From Sulfopaludibacter sp035606355 (lineage in GTDB: Bacteria > Acidobacteriota > Terriglobia > Bryobacterales > Bryobacteraceae): 64,000 bases of DNA. Positions within the stretch are counted from its first letter, which is position 1, and the number at the start of each line of letters is the position of its first letter. The position numbers and the translations under genes were made by a program. Location of the stretch: the NCBI GenBank assembly GCA_035606355.1, contig DATNFO010000030.1:1-64000 (forward strand). Direction: 5' to 3'. The notes beneath the pieces were generated by a model that worked only from the letters and a program-made list of their open reading frames with translations, ran no database searches and was not told the origin of the DNA. Below are positions 1 to 8,107 of the stretch, piece by piece.

Positions 1-118
1 CTAATGATTTAGCCGGATTTTTGTTAACGCCGTCACGGCACTGCTGGGCGCCATATAGAACGACCCCAAATAGTGATGACATTCCGCCACCTTGCAGGCA
101 TGCAAGCGTTGAGGGATC

Positions 119-157
119 ATGGAGTTTACGTCTATACGGCTTGAGCGAAGTCAATGA
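119..157 (+). other. 12-codon upstream ORF overlapping the thyX start
   Basis: A short frame, ATG to TGA, encodes MEFTSIRLERSQ. It is preceded by GAGGG four bases upstream of its ATG, a better ribosome site than thyX itself has. Its TGA overlaps the thyX ATG (ATGA), so thyX could be translated by coupling. Just upstream, 91-106 holds a short inverted repeat (CTTGCA-4-TGCAAG) that might be an operator. Whether the peptide is made cannot be told from sequence. Confidence 0.3.
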
Positions 158-1074
158 CAGCTACGCGTGTGTCCGTTCCCGAGTTGGACAGTATACTCGG
201 CGTTGAACATCAGGTTCTCGATGCAGGCTTCGTCCGGGTCATCGACTACATGGGCGGCGACGATTCTATTGTGCAAGCTGCTCGCGTTTCCTATGGAGAG
301 GGAACGAAACGGGCGCGAGAGGATGCGGCGCTCATCCATTACCTACTGCGCCATAGGCATACAACGCCGTTCGAGATGTGCGAGATCAAACTGCATGTCC
401 GCGTTCCGATGGATTGCTGGCGCCAGTGGATTCGCCACCGGACGGCTAACGTGAACGAGTACTCAACCCGTTACTCGGTGGCCATCGATGCTGCCCAGCG
501 TACACGTCCCACCGCTTGGCGCTCTCAGAGCGCTTCAAATCGACAGGGGAGCGAAGGGTTTCTTGATGAGAAGGTGGGCTCCCATCTCAGCGCGCGTGCA
601 GACCAGTTCCAGCGATTTGCGAAGGAGATTTACGACGAGCGCCTCGCTGCAGGAGTGGCGCGTGAACAAGCACGGAAAGACCTCCCCCTTTCGACCTATA
701 CCGAGGCGTATTGGAAGATTGATCTGCACAATTTGCTGCACTTTCTTCACCTCAGAATGGCGCCAGATGCCCAGTTTGAAATACGTCAGTATGCCAATGT
801 GATAGGCCACCAAATAGTGGCGCGGTGGTGCCCCACAGCATGGGCGGCATTCTCAGAGCACCGAATGGCGGCAGTTGTCTTGTCATCGTTCGAACAGACC
901 CTGATTTCGGAAATAAACGGAAGAAACTTGGACGAAGTTTTTCGCTTGGCCGAGTCGCGCGGATGGGTCTCAGCGGATCGAAGCGTCATTGAGCGAAGTC
1001 GTGAGCGACAGGAGTTTGAGCGTAAGGTAGCTAAGTTCGGCCTGGATATACCCTGGACATCACATAATGGCTAG
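154..1074 (+). CDS. thyX: FAD-dependent thymidylate synthase ThyX
   Basis: Flavin-dependent thymidylate synthase, making dTMP from dUMP with methylene-tetrahydrofolate and NADPH in the cytoplasm. The 306-residue protein has the family signature as R94-H95-R96-T-x3-N-E-x-S-x-R-Y107. HTTPFE at 69-74 is also typical of the family. At 306 aa it is longer than the common 220-260 aa forms. Its 3' end overlaps the next gene, an m5C methyltransferase, by 8 nt, and it is the first gene of a tight five-gene run. That setting differs from a housekeeping thymidylate synthase (often next to dfrA) and suggests a role in nucleotide-pool or base-modification chemistry of the operon. The enzyme call is firm; the special role is inference. 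Confidence 0.93.
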   Translation: MTATRVSVPELDSILGVEHQVLDAGFVRVIDYMGGDDSIVQAARVSYGEGTKRAREDAALIHYLLRHRHTTPFEMCEIKLHVRVPMDCWRQWIRHRTANVNEYSTRYSVAIDAAQRTRPTAWRSQSASNRQGSEGFLDEKVGSHLSARADQFQRFAKEIYDERLAAGVAREQARKDLPLSTYTEAYWKIDLHNLLHFLHLRMAPDAQFEIRQYANVIGHQIVARWCPTAWAAFSEHRMAAVVLSSFEQTLISEINGRNLDEVFRLAESRGWVSADRSVIERSRERQEFERKVAKFGLDIPWTSHNG

Positions 1075-2323
1075 CCTGGACACCCTATCGGTTGCAAGTC
1101 TGTTCTGCGGTGCCGGCGGCCTGGATACTGGCTTTTCCGAGGCTGGCTGCAAGACTGTTTACTCGGCAGACATCGACGAAGCCGCACGGAGCACGTTTCG
1201 TTTGAACACTGGCGTCGAGCCATCGGCGTCCGATTTGCGGCATATCGACGCGATGCAACTCAGTGGGTCCGATGTTATCATTGCAGGTCCGCCATGCCAG
1301 GGCTTCAGCTCTTTTCGTAAACGTGGAGGCAACGATCCTCGAAATGGGCTATTTGTCCGTACCGCAGAGATCATCAGTGCCGTCAAGCCAGCCTTCTTCG
1401 TAATCGAGAATGTTAGCGGAATACTCTCGCATGCGGGAGGCCGGTTCGCTTCATGGGCAATGAGGCTCATTGAGGGAGCCGGATTAGTGGTCGAGGCGAT
1501 ACAGATCGAGTGTGTGTATTTTGGAGTGCCTCAGCGCCGAAAGCGCGTTATCTTTCTAGGTGGTTCGCAAAGGTTTGCGGGAAAGGCAATTACAGCCTTT
1601 CGAGAGCGCTGTTCCATCCAGCACCGCTCCCCACCTCTTTCGGTCGGAACGGCTCTCCACGGCTTGCCGCTCACCGGGTCCTCAGCTGTAGCCAACCACG
1701 TGCCTAAGCACCATAGCCCGGCGTGGTATCCAGTAGTAATCCAGCGGATCGGACCTGGCCAGAAGCTATGTGACACCCGGTTGGCTGGCACCTCTGTCCA
1801 TTCCTGGGACATTCCGTCCGTATTCGGGCGCGTGTCGCCACAGGAGGTCGCTGTCCTTGAGTGCCTGGCGCGTCTGCGCCGCCAATCCTCTGGTAGGCGA
1901 TATGCTCATCTGGGCGATGGTAAACCGGTTACGCTTTGCCAACTGCAGAGCGCTACCGGGGAGGAGTCGGGCGCACTTCGTCTGCTGCTCCATGACCTCG
2001 GGGAGAAAGGCTATATTAAGCTAACCTCTGGCCGGTACGTCGACCTGACAAGGAAGTTCAATGGGCGATTTAAACGCCTCGATCCGGGAGAACCTGCTCC
2101 CGCGGTGACAAGGGATTTTGGTTCTCCGCGCACCGTTTTGCACCCGACTGAAAATCGGGGCCTAACCGTACGCGAATGTGCAAGACTTCAAGGTTTTTCG
2201 GACTCCTTCGTCTTTAGTGGTTCCGTTACGAAGCAATATCAGTTGGTTGCGAATGCGGTCCCGCCGCCCGTCTCACGAGTCCTGGCGGCCTGCATCGAGG
2301 CTGCGCTGAAGGGAGTGAGTTAA
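1067..2323 (+). CDS. DNA (cytosine-5-)-methyltransferase
   Basis: C5-cytosine DNA methyltransferase (Dcm/HhaI-like fold), 418 aa, transferring methyl from SAM to C5 of cytosine. Visible motifs in order: motif I FCGAGG at 13-18; motif IV PPCQGFS at 75-81 with catalytic Cys77; motif VI ENV at 114-116; motif VIII QRRKR at 156-160; a variable target-recognition region from about 185 to 350; motif IX RECARLQGF near 375; and motif X VANAVPPP near the C terminus. All key residues are present, so the enzyme should be active. It starts inside the thyX tail, and the next gene begins on the base after its stop. No cognate restriction endonuclease is adjacent; a vsr remnant lies 4.3 kb downstream. Its specificity cannot be read from sequence. 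Confidence 0.93.
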   Translation: MASLDTLSVASLFCGAGGLDTGFSEAGCKTVYSADIDEAARSTFRLNTGVEPSASDLRHIDAMQLSGSDVIIAGPPCQGFSSFRKRGGNDPRNGLFVRTAEIISAVKPAFFVIENVSGILSHAGGRFASWAMRLIEGAGLVVEAIQIECVYFGVPQRRKRVIFLGGSQRFAGKAITAFRERCSIQHRSPPLSVGTALHGLPLTGSSAVANHVPKHHSPAWYPVVIQRIGPGQKLCDTRLAGTSVHSWDIPSVFGRVSPQEVAVLECLARLRRQSSGRRYAHLGDGKPVTLCQLQSATGEESGALRLLLHDLGEKGYIKLTSGRYVDLTRKFNGRFKRLDPGEPAPAVTRDFGSPRTVLHPTENRGLTVRECARLQGFSDSFVFSGSVTKQYQLVANAVPPPVSRVLAACIEAALKGVS

Positions 2324-3439
2324 GTGCAGAACCTGCCGCAATGGGTTACCGCGTGGGACCGCGATTTCAATGCCAGTCTTGCTCCCTCCGTGCTGCCCGC
2401 AGTGCGTAGTCCTTTCTCGCGGGTGCTACAGAGCTTGAAAGGCGTCCGCGCAGTACGATTCGAAGGCTACCAGAACGATACACTTCCGAATTTCCTCGCT
2501 AAGCTCAGCTACTGGGTACAACAATTTCCGGAAGACGAACGCCCTATTGCGTTTCTGCTCGCCTCCCGATTTGTCTTTGTCACTCAAACACAGTTTGACT
2601 CCCTGCTCAGGCGGCTCTTCCGAAGTCAGATCCGTAGACATCTTCTCGAGTACATCGTTCGAACCCGCAGCTTAGGCCGATATCAATTTTCCGAGAGTTC
2701 TCAGTACCTCCCAGCGGCCCTCGACGAGTGCCTATTCGTGCCCAACTCTGATAGTTCACCACTGAATGCCTTCGTCCACGTCAATGGAGAGTTTTTTAAC
2801 GATCGCGAACGTCGTGCCCTCACCGGTCCCGAATTAAAGTTCTGGACCTATCCGTCAACAGCACAGGCTGCTGGCGATCCTCGGATCGTTCGAACTGCCC
2901 GCTCGTTCGAGGTCCGCGTACTTAAGGCGGATCCGCGCTTAATCGGAAAGAAGACACTGATTGTCCTAGAGGATTTCTCTGGGAGTGGATCAGACCTTGA
3001 CGCCAGCCTGAATGCAATCGAAGCATCTGATCTGCCTTTCCAGGAGATTGGAGTTGCCGTCGTAATTGCCACGGTGGCTGCAGCGCGGCGGCTTTGTCAG
3101 CTCTGCACACATCTTGAGGCGTCCGGGCACCGACGGTATTTCTTTTGGGCCAGCCACATTCTGCCGGACGCACTCCGGTGCTTTGATGGTCCTGCAGGTT
3201 CATACCTTGACCGGGACATGCCAATTGAGAAACTCTCCGAGCGGGTCAAAGCAATTTCCGAGCGGCTCTACACCGAACGGTACCACACTTTGTTGCAGTA
3301 CCGTGATCGCCACGGCTTCGGTGGGCTAGCGCTAGCATTCGCAACATATACAAACTGCCCTGACAACTCACTGCCGTTGTTATGGGCCACACACGACGGC
3401 TGGCGTGCGCTCTATCCACGTGTCTCAAGAATCATATAG
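2324..3439 (+). CDS. Phosphoribosyltransferase-like protein (PRTase-CE type)
   Basis: 371 aa, GTG start directly after the methyltransferase stop, with GGGAGTG upstream as ribosome site. Residues 211-225 carry a PRPP-loop-like strand-turn: a hydrophobic strand, the acidic pair E216-D217, then a GSGS turn and a helix. This is the hallmark of type I phosphoribosyltransferases (usual form: DD-x4-TG-x-T). A helical N-terminal region of about 140 residues precedes it. The overall form resembles the 'PRTase conflict element' proteins found in predicted bacterial immunity clusters with ATPases. That assignment is from memory of the family, not a search. There is no signal peptide and it should be cytosolic. 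The substrate is unknown; PRPP-dependent modification or breakdown of a nucleotide is the natural guess. Confidence 0.6.
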   Translation: MQNLPQWVTAWDRDFNASLAPSVLPAVRSPFSRVLQSLKGVRAVRFEGYQNDTLPNFLAKLSYWVQQFPEDERPIAFLLASRFVFVTQTQFDSLLRRLFRSQIRRHLLEYIVRTRSLGRYQFSESSQYLPAALDECLFVPNSDSSPLNAFVHVNGEFFNDRERRALTGPELKFWTYPSTAQAAGDPRIVRTARSFEVRVLKADPRLIGKKTLIVLEDFSGSGSDLDASLNAIEASDLPFQEIGVAVVIATVAAARRLCQLCTHLEASGHRRYFFWASHILPDALRCFDGPAGSYLDRDMPIEKLSERVKAISERLYTERYHTLLQYRDRHGFGGLALAFATYTNCPDNSLPLLWATHDGWRALYPRVSRII

Positions 3440-3452
3440 GAGCTGATTTCGT

Positions 3453-5597
3453 ATGGGAAGCACTAACCCTTTCAGCGTATTGTACTTAACTGAAGCCGCA
3501 TTGACGCCGGATGATCTCTTGGCTCGTTACTCGTTCCTGCCGTTTCGTCACGTAGGTGATCAGGTCGCACGCCCTACAAACGTGTTTCTTGTGGGCAGAA
3601 AAGGGGTTGGGAAGACCATGCTGCTCAAGATGTTTGACCCCGAGATCATGGCCAGACTCTTTAGCCGGCCGCCGACGGAACAATGGATCCTCGATTTGAT
3701 CCCTCCGGCGACTCTTGGTATATATTTCAACCTCGGTTCGCCAGCCGCTCGCGTGAATCTCTTTCAGGGGGGCACACAGTCCGTTGAATGGTGGCTCCGA
3801 GCCTACGGTGATTATCTCAACGCGTTATTGCTCGACCAGGCGCTGGGAGCACTGGATCGTATGTGCACCGTTCAGCGATGGTGTGAGGTCAGCGGCGCAG
3901 CTACGAACACGCCTTCAAGTGCCGATGTTTTTCAAACGCTGCTCCGGATATTGTCTGCCGAATCGTCTCAGTACGACGGTCTCGCGACGATAGACGAATT
4001 GAGAGCTCACCTACAATCGCGTGCACAAGGTTGGACGAGATACGTCAACATGGATCCTAGTAGCTCGCGACCTCCGCAGTCACTTATACCGTTCGGCGCT
4101 ACTCTGTTTGCGTTAGTCCGGGCGATCCGTGAATCCGGAATGTTCTCCCAGCCCTTTAGATTGTTTGTTCTCGTCGATCAATACGAATTCCTGTATCAAC
4201 ATCGTCGAAAAGTCGATTTCAGGCCTGTGTTTAATGAGGGGATGTATCTGGCATCGCGAGGCGGGGCAGGCGTCGAGTTCAAGATCGGAACACGTCAGTA
4301 CGCCTACAAAGAGTTCCGGCTGGCCAATAGTGAGGTGCAGGTCGAGATGAACCGCGAGATCATCGAAGTCGACGTAGACCACCTCGCGCGCGCCTTCTAT
4401 ACCACGTTCGCGGTTGACGTGCTCCGAAAGCGCTTGGCCGCAGTCTCATCCAACCGAACAGCGCCTTCCGTGATCCACGTCAGAGCGTTGCTGCCAGCCT
4501 TCACCCCGCAGGAAGAAGCCCAGAGGTACCTGAGTTACGATTCCGGTGATCAAACCAAACACCTTAGACCATTCTCCCGACGATGGGAGCGCCTCGGGAT
4601 ACCAGAAGAGGATTCGACAGCCGTTTTCCAGACCTCCGCGGTTCGAGATGCGAATCCGTTAGTGTCGACACTCGCGTGTATTGCGGTTACTCGGTGGATT
4701 AGGGATGGTGAGAATGGTGCGCCGTTGAGTCATGGGCCGGTTGTTGCTAGTAACGATCGCACGGCTCGCATCAGTGCCTACCTGGACCGACTGGTTCAGG
4801 CGATTTCCCAGAGGTACAGCATCGGTGGGGCGGAATCTAGGCGGCAGCGACTGCGCGCCATCGATGACTTCGTGCATGACGCCGAGGAGGCCGCACTGTT
4901 TCAAATTGCATCAGCCTACAAGAATCAGCGAAAATACTATTCAGGCCTGAGCACGATAATCAAGCTGTCGTCGAACGTAGCGTTAGTACTGATCGAAATT
5001 CTGCGCGAAGCATACGACTACCTGCTAATGTCTGACCGCGAGCCTTTCAGGCAGCCCATTTCTCCGGAATTACAGAGTGCCGCCATCTACACTGTTTCGG
5101 AGGCCCTGTTCCGTCAGATTCCTCATGACTGTGACTACGGCGAGACGCTACAGGGTTTTGTAGCACAGCTTGGCGCGTGCTTACGGGAATTGCAGTTGGA
5201 ACTGACGGTACCGCAGCCTTCGCCAAATGGTTTTTCAATAGATGCGTCAGAGCTCAATGTCGGCCCAGGTGTAGTGCCTGCGGATCCGCGATCTAATGCT
5301 TCAACGCTCATAAGGGAGGCGGTCAGTTGGGGACTCTTGGAGGAACGCGAGCACCAAAGCAAGCAGAGGGGTGCGCCAAAGCGTCGGAAGTATCACTTGA
5401 ATCGGGCCTACTGCCCATACTTTGGAATCAGCGAAGTTTGGCGAAAGGACCCAATATATGTGGACCACTTGGAGACGTTTGTTGACGCCATGCGGGATAA
5501 GCAGACACCTCAGGCAATTAGACGAGCGTTGAAGCGAGCGCAAGGTGTCGCGCGGCAAGATTGTGAATCTGCGAGTCTTTTCAGCCCACAAGAATAA
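3453..5597 (+). CDS. ORC/CDC6-like P-loop ATPase
   Basis: 714 aa, ATG start with AGGAG nine bases upstream. Walker A is GRKGVGKT at 48-55. A Walker B-like hydrophobic strand ends in D242-Q-Y-E245. The start (a short N-terminal helix, then the P-loop), the very long insert between the Walker motifs, and a C-terminal winged-helix-like segment (about 610-660, ending in a basic KQRGAPKRRK stretch) fit the large STAND/ORC-CDC6-type ATPases encoded in defence loci. It likely works as a nucleotide-dependent switch or scaffold for the PRTase-like and downstream proteins. It is followed without a gap: the TAA and the next ATG share one base. Family-level call; its partner relations are inferred from gene order. 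Confidence 0.65.
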   Translation: MGSTNPFSVLYLTEAALTPDDLLARYSFLPFRHVGDQVARPTNVFLVGRKGVGKTMLLKMFDPEIMARLFSRPPTEQWILDLIPPATLGIYFNLGSPAARVNLFQGGTQSVEWWLRAYGDYLNALLLDQALGALDRMCTVQRWCEVSGAATNTPSSADVFQTLLRILSAESSQYDGLATIDELRAHLQSRAQGWTRYVNMDPSSSRPPQSLIPFGATLFALVRAIRESGMFSQPFRLFVLVDQYEFLYQHRRKVDFRPVFNEGMYLASRGGAGVEFKIGTRQYAYKEFRLANSEVQVEMNREIIEVDVDHLARAFYTTFAVDVLRKRLAAVSSNRTAPSVIHVRALLPAFTPQEEAQRYLSYDSGDQTKHLRPFSRRWERLGIPEEDSTAVFQTSAVRDANPLVSTLACIAVTRWIRDGENGAPLSHGPVVASNDRTARISAYLDRLVQAISQRYSIGGAESRRQRLRAIDDFVHDAEEAALFQIASAYKNQRKYYSGLSTIIKLSSNVALVLIEILREAYDYLLMSDREPFRQPISPELQSAAIYTVSEALFRQIPHDCDYGETLQGFVAQLGACLRELQLELTVPQPSPNGFSIDASELNVGPGVVPADPRSNASTLIREAVSWGLLEEREHQSKQRGAPKRRKYHLNRAYCPYFGISEVWRKDPIYVDHLETFVDAMRDKQTPQAIRRALKRAQGVARQDCESASLFSPQE

Positions 5598-6604
5598 TGT
5601 TTACTGTCGCGGCAGAAGAAGAATTGCCGTACTTCATTGGCGGCGAAGCGTGGAACTTTGTTGGTTGTGCGAGTTTTGAAGCACGATGGTGCGGATTCGC
5701 CGACTTGGCGATAGCCATCATCCAAAAGCCCGCGGGGGCACTCATCGTGTATCCGAAGGACACGGGTAGCGCGTACCAACAGGAATGCGCAGAAGCGCAG
5801 GCGGAGAACTGGAAGACTTCTCGCGTCCAGAGTGAGTGGGCAGGAAGGTCGCTTCCCGTCGAGTTGCTTGGGCCTGCACCTTGGCGGATTATTCGTGATG
5901 CGCTTGATAACTTCGTGCGCGACCACCCGACTGTACGTCGGTGGATCATCGACGTAACCACGATGCCGCGCGTGTGCATCTTTCCAGCAGTCGATTGGGC
6001 TCTGCGGAATTCGGCGATTGATGATCTAGCGTTGATCTACACGGAACCGGGCAGTTATAGCTCATCGATGCTTCACTCCGAACCCACAGGACCGTTCATC
6101 GTACCTCCATTCGACTATCTTCCTTCAGTCACGGCAGGTCGTCTCAACGTGGCGTGGATCCCGATTTTAGGATTTGGCCCGACGTTTGCGAAGTCGATTT
6201 ATGAGAGTATCGCGGGCGGGTACGAGTTGGGTCAGAGTATTTATCCAATAGTCGGATTTCCGGCGTTCGATCCCGCCTTTTTTGAGCGTTGCCTGGCTGA
6301 GTGCGCACCCGTTTTTGAAGGCAGTGGAATTTTGAACGGCCAGTTCATCTATGCGTCTGCCGCTGATCCTTTTGAGACGCGAGATGCGATACTGCGTCTG
6401 ATGAGGAGTGCGCCGGAGGGTCAAGCGTGGATTGGGAGCCCTATGGGGCCGAAGCCGATGACCATTGGAATGGTGCTCGCTGCTATTGACCGCGAGCTGA
6501 CGATCATCATAGATCAGGCGCGGACGTATAATCCAAAGTACTCCACTGGAACTGGGGCGGTGCACATGTACGTATTGCGGCAGGCTGGCCGGCGGACGTA
6601 CTGA
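5597..6604 (+). CDS. Unrecognised Rossmann-like protein, possible nucleotide sensor
   Basis: 335 aa, no signal peptide or membrane segment. I do not recognise the family. Two loops stand out. A hydrophobic strand ends in I118-D-V-T-T-M-P-R125, followed by a helix. A second strand-turn at I279-G-S-P-M-G-P-K-P-M-T289 runs into a helix. Paired loops of this type (D-x-T/S-x4-R and G-x-K-x-M) are reminiscent of CARF-like Rossmannoid sensors of cyclic nucleotides. The resemblance is by eye only. Its start overlaps the stop of the ATPase gene by one base, so the two are probably made in fixed ratio. If the resemblance holds, it would sense or process a nucleotide made by the PRTase/ATPase pair. Confidence 0.45.
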   Translation: MFTVAAEEELPYFIGGEAWNFVGCASFEARWCGFADLAIAIIQKPAGALIVYPKDTGSAYQQECAEAQAENWKTSRVQSEWAGRSLPVELLGPAPWRIIRDALDNFVRDHPTVRRWIIDVTTMPRVCIFPAVDWALRNSAIDDLALIYTEPGSYSSSMLHSEPTGPFIVPPFDYLPSVTAGRLNVAWIPILGFGPTFAKSIYESIAGGYELGQSIYPIVGFPAFDPAFFERCLAECAPVFEGSGILNGQFIYASAADPFETRDAILRLMRSAPEGQAWIGSPMGPKPMTIGMVLAAIDRELTIIIDQARTYNPKYSTGTGAVHMYVLRQAGRRTY

Positions 6605-6615
6605 GGTGGCCAGGA

Positions 6616-6975
6616 GTGCTGCGCGAGCTTAAAACGTTAGCAGATATCGACCCCGCCGTCGTAACGAGTCGGACACGGCGCAACATGTCCCGCATTCGCG
6701 CGCGAGGCAATCGGACCACAGAGCGCCGGTTTCGTGGCGCATTGGTGCGGTTAGGCGTCAGGTGTTGGGTTATGCACCCAGGAATCCCAGAAAAGCCCGA
6801 TTTCTTTTCTGAGGCTGTCAGCGGCCGTTCAACGCTCGCTCCATTGTGCACGAGCAGGACGTTCGCCGCCATTCGACACAGCCCAGGCGTCCTCGCTCAT
6901 TTCGGTCATTCAGACGCTGTCGCCTTAAGTTGGATCCTGAGATCAGCCGTGCCCGAATTGGAGGGGCACGCGTAA
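6616..6975 (+). pseudogene. vsr: Truncated very-short-patch repair endonuclease (Vsr)
   Basis: The first about 65 codons match the start of Vsr mismatch endonucleases: the MSRIRARGNRTTE segment (usual form MSRIR-G-D/N-TxPE), then RLGVR and the GIPEKPDF stretch with the catalytic Asp region. After roughly 6815 the frame becomes unrelated and the essential Trp/His/Cys block (FWHGC) is missing, so no active nuclease can be made. Vsr corrects T:G mismatches arising from deaminated 5-methylcytosine and is normally encoded beside a C5 methyltransferase, as is roughly the case here. The join at about 6815 marks the edge of the mobile-element remnant downstream. Confidence 0.7.
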
Positions 6976-7011
6976 TGCCAGGAGCACCCTCGTTCTGCCT
7001 CAAGTCAGGGG

Positions 7012-7031
7012 CAGGGTGAATATTCACCCTG
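7012..7031. repeat. Perfect 20-bp palindrome, copy 1
   Basis: CAGGGTGAAT followed by its exact reverse complement ATTCACCCTG. An identical copy lies at 7108-7127, 96 bp away centre to centre. Both are in the non-coding gap between the vsr remnant and the first gene of the phage-like module. The arrangement suits a paired operator for a dimeric regulator, or a recombinase/resolvase binding site. Confidence 0.85.
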
Positions 7032-7107
7032 GTGTCGAAGAAATCTTCCAACTCTATTCGATGTGTTATCAAGCGCTTGGCTTTTTGGGCGGTCCCATTT
7101 CGGCCTC

Positions 7108-7127
7108 CAGGGTGAATATTCACCCTG
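7108..7127. repeat. Perfect 20-bp palindrome, copy 2
   Basis: Identical to the copy at 7012-7031. It ends 18 bp before the ATG at 7146, so a bound protein would block expression of the module that starts there. Confidence 0.85.
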
Positions 7128-7145
7128 CCGGTAGCAGAGGCGAAC

Positions 7146-7538
7146 ATGAATTCGGCACCTTCTGCTACGAAGACTCAAAACGGCCCACCACCGGTGGCAC
7201 CGATACTCACGCGGCTCCGGGATGTCTCCGTTCCCAGGCAGGCCCTCCTGCGGCTCTTCCAAACGATCAACTTCGGCCACGTCGACGGGCTCGAGGTGCG
7301 CGGCGGCGAGCCGGTCTTTAACCCCGCTCCGCTCGTGTTCATCGAGTTGAAGCTGGATGCGGATGACGGCCGGCGTGAGGAAACCGACCTGGGCAACTTC
7401 GACCTTCGTGCTGAAGCGCTACGCCTTCTCGCCGAACTGGACGGCCTCGGTGATGGCACCATCGAGCGGATCGACGTCCGATACGGCATCCCGCGCCGGA
7501 TGGTCGGGGAGTCGCGACTGCGGAGGGTGGCCCAATGA
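7146..7538 (+). CDS. Hypothetical protein of phage-like module
   Basis: 130 aa, not recognised. The C-terminal half is rich in acidic residues and ends in a basic segment. It is soluble, with no signal or membrane segment. It overlaps the following sigma-factor gene by ATGA, and the sigma factor in turn overlaps the nuclease gene the same way, so the three form a translationally coupled unit. The two 20-bp palindromes sit immediately upstream and probably control it. Function unknown. Confidence 0.6.
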   Translation: MNSAPSATKTQNGPPPVAPILTRLRDVSVPRQALLRLFQTINFGHVDGLEVRGGEPVFNPAPLVFIELKLDADDGRREETDLGNFDLRAEALRLLAELDGLGDGTIERIDVRYGIPRRMVGESRLRRVAQ

Positions 7539-8107
7539 CACCCGCCATGGCGACTCCATTTGGCGTCGATCGGTATGTTCTCCGGCAGGCGTCGCTGTGC
7601 GCCAGCCGCCTCGTGCGCTGGGGCCGATTCGGCGTCGATGACTGGGCCGATCTGCGCCAGGAGATGTTTCTCGATCTCTTGCAGCGTCTGCCGCGCTTCC
7701 GCCCGGAGCGGGGTGACTGGCAGGGATTCGTTCGCGGGATCATGCGGAATCGGTCTGCGGCACTGGCCGCGGAGCAAGAGAAGCACTCTCTCCGGTTTGC
7801 CGCAGAAACCGGCCCAGGCGATCCCAGCGATGGCGAGAACGGACTGGAATCTCTGCCTGACGCACCCGGCGAAGACTCCCGCGCTGAGATGGAACTCCAG
7901 CTCGATGTTCAGCGTGTGCTCCTCCGGCTCCCGGAGCATCTCCGCGAGGTCGCACTACTCCTCAGGGATATGAGCGTCGCCGAGATCTGTGAGCACACGG
8001 GAAAGTCCCGCTCAGGCATCAATTATTTCATCCGGCAGATCCGCGCGGCGTTCGAAGAAGCAGGGCTGACTCCGGAGCGGCTCGCGAAACGCGGAGATAC
8101 CCGATGA
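7535..8107 (+). CDS. RNA polymerase sigma factor, ECF/sigma-70 type
   Basis: 190 aa. The region-2-like part (about 20-70) includes WADLRQEMFLDLLQRLPRF, with the helix that contacts core polymerase, then the WQGFVRGIMRN recognition helix. The region-4-like helix-turn-helix (about 130-170) has LPEHLREVALLLRDMSVAEI and the KSRSGINYFIRQIR recognition helix. No anti-sigma gene follows; the next gene is a phage-like nuclease. A sigma factor inside a small element suggests that the element drives its own late genes. Those genes seem to be lost, because a broken integrase follows within 1.2 kb. Confidence 0.75.
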   Translation: MTPAMATPFGVDRYVLRQASLCASRLVRWGRFGVDDWADLRQEMFLDLLQRLPRFRPERGDWQGFVRGIMRNRSAALAAEQEKHSLRFAAETGPGDPSDGENGLESLPDAPGEDSRAEMELQLDVQRVLLRLPEHLREVALLLRDMSVAEICEHTGKSRSGINYFIRQIRAAFEEAGLTPERLAKRGDTR

